NCBI RefSeq assembly: GCF_900101905.1 | Contig: NZ_FNAJ01000006.1 | Location: 1 to 64,000, forward strand | DNA: 64,000 bases | Source: Myxococcus virescens | Lineage (GTDB): Bacteria; Myxococcota; Myxococcia; Myxococcales; Myxococcaceae | Direction: 5' to 3' | In this document: one piece after another, positions 1 through 6,708 of the stretch | Position numbering within the stretch: position 1 is the first letter of the stretch | How the letters are laid out: each line of letters opens with the position of its first letter | Position numbers and translations under genes: made by a program | The notes under the pieces: model-generated | Databases searched by the model: none | The model's input: the letters and a program-made list of their open reading frames with translations, nothing else | What the model was told of the DNA's origin: nothing

Positions 1-1
1 C

Positions 2-325
2 CAGCAGATTGGCCAGCTGCCGCAGGCCCTGCGCCGCAGCCTCACCTGGGACCAGGGCAAGGAGATGGCCGAGCACGCGCGCTTCACCATCGACACCGAC
101 GTCCAAGTCTATTTCTGCGACCCCCACAGCCCGTGGCAACGCGGCAGCAACGAGAACACCAACGGACTACTGCGCCAGTACTTCCCCAAGGGCCTGGACT
201 TGAGCGGCCTGTCGCGCGCCCAACTCGACGCCGTCGCCCATCAACTCAACACCCGCCCCCGCCAGACACTCGACTGGCGTACCCCCGCAGAGGTATTCGC
301 TCAAAGTGTTGCGATGACCGGCTGA
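2..325 (+). CDS. IS30-family transposase, C-terminal part (5' end outside window)
   Basis: The reading frame is open from the first bases of the window and ends at 325, so only the last 107 residues are seen. It shows the IS30-type DDE integrase core: the second Asp in [10 protein letters not shown] and the catalytic Glu in [15 protein letters not shown], followed by the family tail with [17 protein letters not shown]. The known family role is cut-and-paste or copy-out transposition of the element that carries it. A 20-bp sequence 21 bases after the stop (347-366) is probably the right terminal repeat. Whether the element is intact cannot be judged because the left end lies outside the window. 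Confidence 0.9.
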   Translation, partial: QQIGQLPQALRRSLTWDQGKEMAEHARFTIDTDVQVYFCDPHSPWQRGSNENTNGLLRQYFPKGLDLSGLSRAQLDAVAHQLNTRPRQTLDWRTPAEVFAQSVAMTG

Positions 326-346
326 AACCGCCGGCGCTTCGAAATC

Positions 347-366
347 TCCCGACATTTCCGAACAGC
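347..366 (+). repeat. Probable right terminal inverted repeat of the IS30-type element
   Basis: The sequence tcccgacatttccgaacagc lies just past the transposase stop. The identical 20-mer, together with its exact reverse complement, forms the arms of a miniature palindromic element at 47950-48007. Position after the transposase and reuse elsewhere as an inverted pair both fit a terminal repeat. The outer boundary and any target duplication were not identified. Confidence 0.6.
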
Positions 367-455
367 GAGCTCCCAGCCAGGGGCCGGCCCCCGAGGGCAA
401 CGCGGAGCGGCCCCAATGGCCTCGCCCCCGGCCTGGACCTGGTAGCCTGGCGGGG

Positions 456-1388
456 TTGACGAACCAGGACCTCGACTGGCCCATCCGGGTCGCCGCCATG
501 AACGCGCTGCAACATCTGGTGCGCCAGCATGGCGAGGTGCTGTCCTGGGACGTCATCGACCGTGGCTTCACGTACCAGGGCGAGACGCTGAACTTCGCCA
601 ACCGCGCACGCGGCATCTTCTGGCCTCGCCAGATGCGCGAGACGGCGCTGTCCATCAAGACGACCGTGCCTCGCCAGGGCCGGGAGGCGCGCTACGACGA
701 CCTCCGCTCGAACGAGGGATTCCAGTACCGGTTCCAGGGAACGGACGTTGCGTCTCGCGACAACCGGCGCCTCGTGCGGGGCATGGAATGGGATGTCCCG
801 CTCATCTACTTCTACGGCATCGAGCCAGGTGCCTATCGGCCCATCTGGCCCGTCTACATCTCCGAGGCAAACCCCGCCGAGCTGAGCTTCACCGTCGTCT
901 CCGCCGCACCCGATGCGCAGGTGCTGGCGCCGGGGCTCCACGCGGCGGACCCGAAGCTCTTGAGCCTGGAGCGCCGCTACGCCACGGTCCAGATGAAGAA
1001 GCGGCTACATCAAGCCGCCTTCCGTCAGCACGTGCTGCGGGCCTATTCGCAGCGGTGCGCGGTATGCCGGTTCCCCCGGCCGGAGCTCCTGGACGCGGCG
1101 CACATCCTCCCGGACCGGGACGAGCGCGGCAGGCCGGAGGTCTCCAACGGCCTCTCGCTCTGCAAACTCCACCACGGGGCCTTCGACACGGACCTGCTGG
1201 GCATCCGTCCTGACGGCATCATCGAAATCGCGCCCCGGCTGCTCGCCGAGCGCGACGGCCCCACGCTGGAGTACGGGCTCAAGGGCTTCGCCGGAAAGGC
1301 GCTGGGCATCCTCCCGGAGGCGCCTGCCCACCGGCCGCGCCGTGAGTACTTGGAGGCACGCTACGAGCGTTTCCGCGAGGCAGGCTGA
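456..1388 (+). CDS. HNH endonuclease with N-terminal recognition-like domain
   Basis: A 310-residue protein. The C-terminal third is an HNH_2-type nuclease: CAVC pair, DAAHILPDRD, the Asn in SNGLSLC, and C-x2-HH in CKLHHG (about residues 198-240). The first 180 residues contain no motif that I can name with certainty, but the layout (upstream sensor domain plus HNH) is that of putative modification-dependent or mobile-DNA restriction nucleases. The start used is TTG at 456; an ATG at 498 is an alternative 14 codons downstream. It begins 90 bp after the IS30-type end, so it may belong to a region disturbed by that element. Specific substrate unknown. Confidence 0.75.
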   Translation: MTNQDLDWPIRVAAMNALQHLVRQHGEVLSWDVIDRGFTYQGETLNFANRARGIFWPRQMRETALSIKTTVPRQGREARYDDLRSNEGFQYRFQGTDVASRDNRRLVRGMEWDVPLIYFYGIEPGAYRPIWPVYISEANPAELSFTVVSAAPDAQVLAPGLHAADPKLLSLERRYATVQMKKRLHQAAFRQHVLRAYSQRCAVCRFPRPELLDAAHILPDRDERGRPEVSNGLSLCKLHHGAFDTDLLGIRPDGIIEIAPRLLAERDGPTLEYGLKGFAGKALGILPEAPAHRPRREYLEARYERFREAG

Positions 1389-1495
1389 ACCAATGACGAG
1401 GTGACCTCCCCGAATGGGTAGGTTCCCGACCTGGCCGGTCCGCCGATGTGGCGCCTTTTCGAGGCCTTTACCTTGTGCCTCGAAAGGAACACACC

Positions 1496-2389
1496 ATGTC
1501 CCACGGCCTCCTCCAGTCGCTGTCCCAGTCCCTCGCCTCCGTCGTCGAGCGCACCGCGCCAGGCATCGTCCGCGTGGAGACGCGGCGCAGGCGCGGCGCC
1601 ACCGGCATCGTCTGGGATGCCGAGGGCCACATCCTCACCACCAGCCAGGCCGTGGAGCACGAGGGCCCGCTCCCCATCGGCTTGCCGGATGGCCGCACCG
1701 TCTCCGCCGAGTTCGTCGGCCGCGACGCCAGCACCGACCTGGCCCTGCTCAAGGCCGAAGCCACCGACCTCACGCCGCTGACCTCCGCGCCGTTGGATGA
1801 CGTGAAGGTCGGTCACCTCGTCATCGCCGTGGGCCGCCCTGGCCGCACGGCTCGCGCGACGCTCGGCATGGTCAGCACCCACGGCGAGGGCTGGCGCACC
1901 CATGCCGGAGGCCGCGTGGAGCGCTCCCTGGAGACGGATGCCGACCTCCCGCCCGGCTTCTCCGGCGGCGCGCTGGTGGACACCGAGGGACGCCTTGTCG
2001 GTCTGCTCAGCGCCGCCTTCTCTCGCACCGCCGCCGTCGTCATCGCCACGGACACGCTCACGCGCGTGATTGCATCGCTGAAGGAACACGGGGGCATCCG
2101 GCGTGGCTACCTGGGCGTGGGCGCCTCCCCCGTGCGTCTGCCCCCACACCTGGGCACGGGGAACGAGCACGGCCTCATCTGCCTCTCCGTGGACCCGAAC
2201 GGCCCGGCGCATGACGCGGGTCTGCTGCTCGGAGACGTCCTGCTGAGTCTGGGAGGTCAGCCCCTCCACGGCGTGGAGGACCTGCTCGGCGCCCTGAGCG
2301 ACGAGAAGGTCGGCACCACCCTCCAGGTCCGCGTGCTGCGCGCCGGAGAGGTTCGCGAAGTCCCCATCACCGTGGGCAAGCGCGCGTGA
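1496..2389 (+). CDS. Trypsin-like/PDZ protein with degenerate catalytic triad (pseudoprotease)
   Basis: A 297-residue HtrA/DegP-type protein: trypsin fold about residues 20-190 and PDZ domain about 205-295. The start is fixed by AAAGGA at 1483-1488. The Asp (Asp81 in STDLALL) and Ser (Ser156 in GFSGGAL) of the triad are present, but the His position reads LTTSQAV, with Gln51 where active members and the next gene have LTNRHVV. It is therefore unlikely to hydrolyse peptides and may bind substrate or regulate its partner. There is no signal peptide, which is unusual for the family and implies a cytoplasmic role. It is followed after 12 bp by an intact paralogue in the same operon. Confidence 0.85.
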   Translation: MSHGLLQSLSQSLASVVERTAPGIVRVETRRRRGATGIVWDAEGHILTTSQAVEHEGPLPIGLPDGRTVSAEFVGRDASTDLALLKAEATDLTPLTSAPLDDVKVGHLVIAVGRPGRTARATLGMVSTHGEGWRTHAGGRVERSLETDADLPPGFSGGALVDTEGRLVGLLSAAFSRTAAVVIATDTLTRVIASLKEHGGIRRGYLGVGASPVRLPPHLGTGNEHGLICLSVDPNGPAHDAGLLLGDVLLSLGGQPLHGVEDLLGALSDEKVGTTLQVRVLRAGEVREVPITVGKRA

Positions 2390-2401
2390 AGGGAGGCCGC
2401 C

Positions 2402-3319
2402 ATGAAGCTGCTGCAACACTTCTCGGATGATTTGGAGTCGCTGGTGGCGCGTGCCTCGCCCGCCGTCGTGGGCGTGGAGCACGCACGCGGCCACGGCACC
2501 GGCCTCTTCCTCACACCGGACGGCTACGTCCTCACCAACCGCCACGTGGTGGTGCGCGGCTCACGCAAGCTCACCGTCCAGCTCTCCAACGGAGAGGAGC
2601 TGCGCGGCACCCTGGTGGGCAGCGACGCCCCCACCGACCTGGCCGTGGTCCGCGCGGAGGGCGGTGACTTCCCCACCCTGCCGCTCGCCGAGCCCGAGTC
2701 GGTGCGCGTGGGCCAGCTCGTCATGGCCATTGGCAACCCGTTCCACCTGGAGCAGTCCGTGTCGCTGGGCGTGGTGAGCGCCATCAACCGCAGCATCGGC
2801 CTGCCCGATGGCGTCATGCTGGAGGGCATGCTCCAGACGGATGCCGCCATCAATCCGGGCAACTCCGGGGGGCCGCTGCTCAACATGCGAGGACAGGTGG
2901 TGGGCCTCAACACGCTGGTGTTGCCCTACGCGCAAGGTATCGGCTTCGCGGTGAGCGCCACCACGGCGGCGTGGATTGCCAGCCTGCTCATCCAACGCGG
3001 CAAGGTGGACCGGCGCTTCCTGGGCATCGCCGCGACGGCGGTGAGCCTGGACGCACGGCTCACCCGGGAGAACGGCCAGTCCCGCGCGGTGAAGGTGCTC
3101 CGCGTGCAGGACGGGACACCTGCCCACGAGGCCGGGCTCCAGGTGGATGACTTGCTGCTGGCCATCAATCAGCGGCCGGTGAACAGCGTGGACGACCTCC
3201 AGCGGCTCATGGCGCTGGCCACGGAGGACGAGGTGACGCTGGACCTGCTGCGCAAGGGCCGTGGCCGCAAGACGGCCCGGGCACGGACGCGACCGCGCAT
3301 CGAGCCCGTGGCCGCCTGA
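2402..3319 (+). CDS. HtrA/DegP-family serine protease with C-terminal PDZ domain
   Basis: A 305-residue paralogue of the preceding gene, with a complete triad: His48 in LTNRHVV, Asp79 in PTDLAVV and Ser155 in NPGNSGGPLL. The PDZ domain covers about residues 205-290 (GTPAHEAGLQVDDLLLAIN), followed by a basic Arg/Lys-rich tail. No signal peptide or membrane segment is visible, so it probably acts in the cytoplasm rather than the periplasm where classic DegP works. The ATG at 2402 follows GGAGG after the preceding stop. The likely role is protein quality control; substrates are unknown. It nearly abuts the convergent gene ending at 3321. Confidence 0.9.
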   Translation: MKLLQHFSDDLESLVARASPAVVGVEHARGHGTGLFLTPDGYVLTNRHVVVRGSRKLTVQLSNGEELRGTLVGSDAPTDLAVVRAEGGDFPTLPLAEPESVRVGQLVMAIGNPFHLEQSVSLGVVSAINRSIGLPDGVMLEGMLQTDAAINPGNSGGPLLNMRGQVVGLNTLVLPYAQGIGFAVSATTAAWIASLLIQRGKVDRRFLGIAATAVSLDARLTRENGQSRAVKVLRVQDGTPAHEAGLQVDDLLLAINQRPVNSVDDLQRLMALATEDEVTLDLLRKGRGRKTARARTRPRIEPVAA

Positions 3320-3320
3320 C

Positions 3321-3620
3321 TCAGGCCACGCCGCCCGGCGTCCGCCCCTGCGCGTCCGGCATCTTCCCCTGGAGCAGCAGGTTGTCGCCCCGACAGAGGC
3401 TCTTGTAGGACCACACGCAGAACGAGTCTCCAGGACGTGACTCCTGGAGATACTCGTCCAGCACGTCGGCATCGTCACAGATGAAGCGGTGCGGGGCGCG
3501 CGTCTCCCGGTAGAAGCGGTGCTCGATGATGAGCGGGCTCTTGTTCGCCAGCATCTCGCGCAGGCGGCTCAACGTGTCCGGGTCGGTGATGCGCGAGCCT
3601 TCGAGAGTCCACGCGTCCAT
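3321..3620 (-). CDS. Conserved hypothetical protein, 99 aa
   Basis: A small soluble protein starting at the ATG at 3620 (MDAWTLEGSRI). It is acidic to neutral, with two Cys (ICDD and FCVW) plus SLCRGDN, and a C-terminal stretch GKMPDAQGRTPGG. No signal peptide or membrane segment is seen. I do not recognise a family. It ends two bases from the protease stop on the other strand, and the UBP zinc finger gene lies upstream on the same strand about 70 bp away, so the two small genes could be co-transcribed. Confidence 0.6.
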   Translation of the reverse strand: MDAWTLEGSRITDPDTLSRLREMLANKSPLIIEHRFYRETRAPHRFICDDADVLDEYLQESRPGDSFCVWSYKSLCRGDNLLLQGKMPDAQGRTPGGVA

Positions 3621-3690
3621 GGTGCGGTGCCGCGCCTTTCTTCCCACGAGCTGAAACGGGCCCGAGGATGATAGCGGATGACGGCCCACG

Positions 3691-3984
3691 TCATAGCCGC
3701 GCGTCGTGCGATGGCGCCGGACGGTGCTCGGTGAAGAGTTCGTCCTCGTAGCACCAGGCCCACGCCTCCCCCGGCTCGAAGGACTGGACGACGGGATGCG
3801 CCGACTGCTGGAAGTGCTTCGTCGCATGCCGGTTGGGCGAGGAATCACAACATCCCACATGGCCACAGCTCAGGCAGCGACGCAGGTGCACCCAGCTCGA
3901 GCCCATGGCCAGACATTCCTCGCAGCCTCGCGAGCGCGGCGGCGGGTCTCCGGCCTGTTGGATGTGCTCGCAAATCGGCTCCAT
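3691..3984 (-). CDS. UBP-type zinc finger protein
   Basis: A 97-residue single-domain protein. It has the spaced Cys/His pattern of the ubiquitin-hydrolase (UBP/ZnF-UBP) zinc finger: C5 and H7, CEEC, CLSCGHVGCCDSS, then H-x3-H (HATKH), and HPVVQSFEPGEAWAWCY near the end. In eukaryotes this fold binds the C-terminal tail of ubiquitin. Stand-alone bacterial copies exist but their ligand is not established. The ATG at 3984 gives a start flush with the domain. The name rests on the motif; the function is inferred only as a peptide-tail binding module. Confidence 0.85.
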   Translation of the reverse strand: MEPICEHIQQAGDPPPRSRGCEECLAMGSSWVHLRRCLSCGHVGCCDSSPNRHATKHFQQSAHPVVQSFEPGEAWAWCYEDELFTEHRPAPSHDARL

Positions 3985-4149
3985 GTGACACCTCTCCGTG
4001 ACGGGGGCGACCAGTGCCCTCTACAGCGTAGGCATTGGGTGCGAGGACCTTCAGTGAGCACCAGCCGGGATGGCGAGCCACTGAAGGCACGTCCCCACCC
4101 CGCAGCGGCGGATGGCACGCGCGGAGCCCCGGGCGCACGGTAGAGCCAC

Positions 4150-5613
4150 ATGGCCACCAACGCCCCCGACACCACCGTCGCCTATGACAGTCCTCGCGGC
4201 CGGGGGGTGCTGCTCGCCAGCGTGCTGGGCAGCGGCATGGCGTTCCTCGATTCCACCGCCGTCAACGTCGCCCTGCCCGCCATGGGCCGTGAGCTGCACA
4301 CGGGCCTGTCCGGCCTCCAATGGGCCGTGGACGCGTACCTGCTCACGCTCGGCTCCCTGGTGCTCACGGGGGGCGCGCTCGGCGACGCGAAGGGCCAGCG
4401 ACGCGTCTTCCTGCTGGGCATGCTCGCCTTCACCGTCACGTCGGTGCTGTGCGGCCTGGCGCCCAACACCTGGACGCTGGCCGCCTTCCGCGCGGCGCAG
4501 GGTGTGGGAGCCGCGCTGCTGGTGCCCGCGAGCCTTGCACTGCTGCGCACGTCGTTCCCGCCGCAGGACCGGCAACGCGCCGTGTCCGCCTGGGCCGGAC
4601 TGTCCGGCGTCACCACGGCCGTGGGGCCGCTGCTGGGTGGGTGGCTCGTGGACGCAGGTTCATGGCGCTTCGTCTTCTTCCTCAACGTGCCCCTGGCCGC
4701 GCTCACCGCGTGGGCGGCGCTGCGCCACGTGCCGGACATCGCGCCGAAGGCAGGGGCACGCGGGTTGGACGTCGCGGGCTCGGTGACAGCGGCGCTCGGG
4801 CTGGGTGGCCTCATCTACGCGCTCATCGAAGGCCCCGCCCACGGCTGGCCCCTGGCGGCCATCGGCGCCGCGGCCGGAGGCGCCGTCCTACTGGCCGCGT
4901 TCTTCGTCCTGGAGGCACGGCAGCGGGAACCCATGCTTCCGCTCACCCTCTTCCACTCGAGCACCTTCTCCGGCGCGAACCTCACCACGCTCGTCGTGTA
5001 CTTCGCGCTCGGAGGCGCCACCTTCCTGGTGGTGCTCGCCCTGCAGCAGCAGCTCGGCTATTCGGCGCTCGGCGCGGGAGCAGCGCTGCTCCCCATCACG
5101 CTGATGCTGCTTCTGTTCTCACCTTCCGTGGGGCGGCTCGCGGGGCACATCGGCGCACGTCCGTTGATGACGGCGGGGCCGCTGCTCGCGGGCCTGGGGC
5201 TGGCGCTCCTGACGCGCATCCAGCGTGGAGGTGACTACGTCAGCACCGTGCTGCCTGGCATCCTGGTGCTGGGACTGGGGCTGGCGCTCACCGTAGGCCC
5301 GCTCACGGCGGTGGTGCTCGGCGCCGTCGAGGACCGCTACGCGGGCATCGCCTCCGGCGTGAACAACGCCGTGGCCCGCATCGCCGGCCTGCTCGCGGTG
5401 GCGCTGCTGCCGCTGCTGGGCGGCCTCGCTGGCGACACCGGCATGGACTTCCTGGTGGGCACACGGCGCGCGCTCTGGGTGTCCGCCGGCCTGTGCGCCG
5501 TGGGAGCGCTGTGCTCGCTGCTCACGATTCCACGCGAGGCCGGACGCACGACCTCCGCGCAACAGGAGCACGGGACACCTGGCGCACCGCGTGGGTCCAA
5601 CAAGCGCCCATGA
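4150..5613 (+). CDS. MFS drug/H+ antiporter, 14-TM (DHA2/EmrB-QacA type)
   Basis: A 487-residue inner-membrane exporter with about 14 hydrophobic helices. Family signatures are MAFLDSTAVNVALPAMG in TM1, GALGDAKGQRRVF in the loop between TM2 and TM3, and AAQGVGAALLVPASLALL in the TM4-5 region. Such proteins export lipophilic or cationic compounds at the expense of the proton gradient. The tail is hydrophilic (GRTTSAQQEHGTPGAPRGS). No dedicated regulator gene or adaptor protein is adjacent, so the substrate cannot be told from context. Confidence 0.9.
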   Translation: MATNAPDTTVAYDSPRGRGVLLASVLGSGMAFLDSTAVNVALPAMGRELHTGLSGLQWAVDAYLLTLGSLVLTGGALGDAKGQRRVFLLGMLAFTVTSVLCGLAPNTWTLAAFRAAQGVGAALLVPASLALLRTSFPPQDRQRAVSAWAGLSGVTTAVGPLLGGWLVDAGSWRFVFFLNVPLAALTAWAALRHVPDIAPKAGARGLDVAGSVTAALGLGGLIYALIEGPAHGWPLAAIGAAAGGAVLLAAFFVLEARQREPMLPLTLFHSSTFSGANLTTLVVYFALGGATFLVVLALQQQLGYSALGAGAALLPITLMLLLFSPSVGRLAGHIGARPLMTAGPLLAGLGLALLTRIQRGGDYVSTVLPGILVLGLGLALTVGPLTAVVLGAVEDRYAGIASGVNNAVARIAGLLAVALLPLLGGLAGDTGMDFLVGTRRALWVSAGLCAVGALCSLLTIPREAGRTTSAQQEHGTPGAPRGSNKRP

Positions 5614-5695
5614 CGTCGTCGCGGGATGGCGCCTCAGCCCCCGGCCTGCTTCTTCGCGGCCTTGCCGGCGTGCGGGCTGTCCCCAGGCCCGCACC

Positions 5696-5932
5696 TCAAT
5701 GACGTCCGTGGTCGTCACTCAGCGGAGGTGCCTCGCGCGCCGGCTCGGTGCCCTTCTGAGCGCCGTAGCCGCCAATCCCCTTCTGGAGGATGCGGTCTTC
5801 GCCCACGTCTTCGTCCGTCACGTCGCCTCGCACCGGGCCTTTCTGGTGCCGCGCCTCGCGCTCCAGTTCTTCCGGGCGCGTCGTGTCCATCCGCTCGTCG
5901 CCCCGTACCGGACTGCCCTTGTTGTCAGCCAT
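5696..5932 (-). CDS. Small hydrophilic protein, 78 aa, probably disordered
   Basis: Start at the ATG at 5932, preceded by the ribosome site AAAGGGG. The product (MADNKGSPVRGDERMDTTR...) is rich in Asp, Glu, Arg, Lys and Gly. It has a repeated GSPVRGDE / GPVRGDVTDED element, a KGIGGYGAQ segment and a His-rich end. No hydrophobic core is apparent, which suggests an intrinsically disordered, possibly stress-related protein. The frame and ribosome site support a real gene. No family is recognised with certainty. Confidence 0.6.
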   Translation of the reverse strand: MADNKGSPVRGDERMDTTRPEELEREARHQKGPVRGDVTDEDVGEDRILQKGIGGYGAQKGTEPAREAPPLSDDHGRH

Positions 5933-6016
5933 GGTCGTTTCCCCTTTCAGAGGGAAAGGTCCGAACCGCCCTCGCGCCGGACAAGGCACCTGCCATGGCG
6001 CCGCCGCCTGCCGCCC

Positions 6017-6055
6017 AAGCAAAAGGCCCCCGCCCCAGCAGGGACGAGGGCCTTC
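6017..6055 (-). terminator. Intrinsic terminator after the redoxin gene
   Basis: Read on the minus strand, the segment has arms AAGGCCC and GGGCCTT around a GC-rich loop, followed by TTTTGCTT. It begins 26 bases past the stop of the redoxin gene (6081). The stem plus T-run is the classic rho-independent shape, which is uncommon in this high-GC window. Confidence 0.6.
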
Positions 6056-6080
6056 GGGAAGCCACACCGCCGAGCCAGCG

Positions 6081-6662
6081 CTAGCTCTTGTACTTCACCG
6101 AGCAGCCGTAGGGCGTGGTGGTGCTCGTCGGGACCTGCTGGCCCCCCACCACCGCGTCCACCGCCGTCTTCACATGGTTGGCCGGCTTGGCGCTCTTGCC
6201 GCGCGGGTCATCGTCGATGGCGCCCGCGTAGCGGACAACGCCCGTCTCATCGATGACGTACATGTGCGGCGTCGTCTTCGCGCCATAGGACTTGCCTACC
6301 GTGCCGCTCGCGTCCTGGAGAACCGGGTAGGGGAAGCCCTCCTCCTTCTTCCACGCCGCGGACTTCTCCGGGGTGTTGTGCGCGGTGGAGTCCACCGCCA
6401 GCCACACCACCTTCTTCGCGTCGAAGCCCTTCAACGTGGTGACCATCGTGTCACTCTTGTAGTGCCGCTGAACGAAGGGGCACTCGGGGTTGGTCCACTC
6501 CAGGACCACGACCTTGCCCTTGTACTGCGCCAGCGTGTGCTCCTTGCCGGACTCGTCCTTCAGCGTGAAGGTCGGCGCGGGCTTGCCAACTTCCGCGTCG
6601 GCGAGGGCGGGCGCCCCCACGAACAACGTGCCCAGCGCGAGTGCTGTGAAGACCTGCTTCAT
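6081..6662 (-). CDS. Secreted thioredoxin-fold redoxin (AhpC/TSA/ResA-like)
   Basis: A 193-residue protein with an N-terminal signal peptide (MKQVFTALALGTLFVGAPALA). The thioredoxin fold carries the motif WTNPECPFVQRHY, a single active-site Cys in the redoxin arrangement rather than CxxC, and cis-Pro context TTPHMYV. The Cys in YGCSVKY near the C-terminus could be resolving, but this is inference. The likely place of action is the periplasm. It lies immediately downstream of dsbD on the same strand (47 bp), so it may receive electrons from DsbD. It ends with a strong terminator. Confidence 0.85.
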   Translation of the reverse strand: MKQVFTALALGTLFVGAPALADAEVGKPAPTFTLKDESGKEHTLAQYKGKVVVLEWTNPECPFVQRHYKSDTMVTTLKGFDAKKVVWLAVDSTAHNTPEKSAAWKKEEGFPYPVLQDASGTVGKSYGAKTTPHMYVIDETGVVRYAGAIDDDPRGKSAKPANHVKTAVDAVVGGQQVPTSTTTPYGCSVKYKS

Positions 6663-6708
6663 GGCGTTCCTCCAGAGTCTTGGGGATTGCGGGGAAGACA
6701 GCACGACT

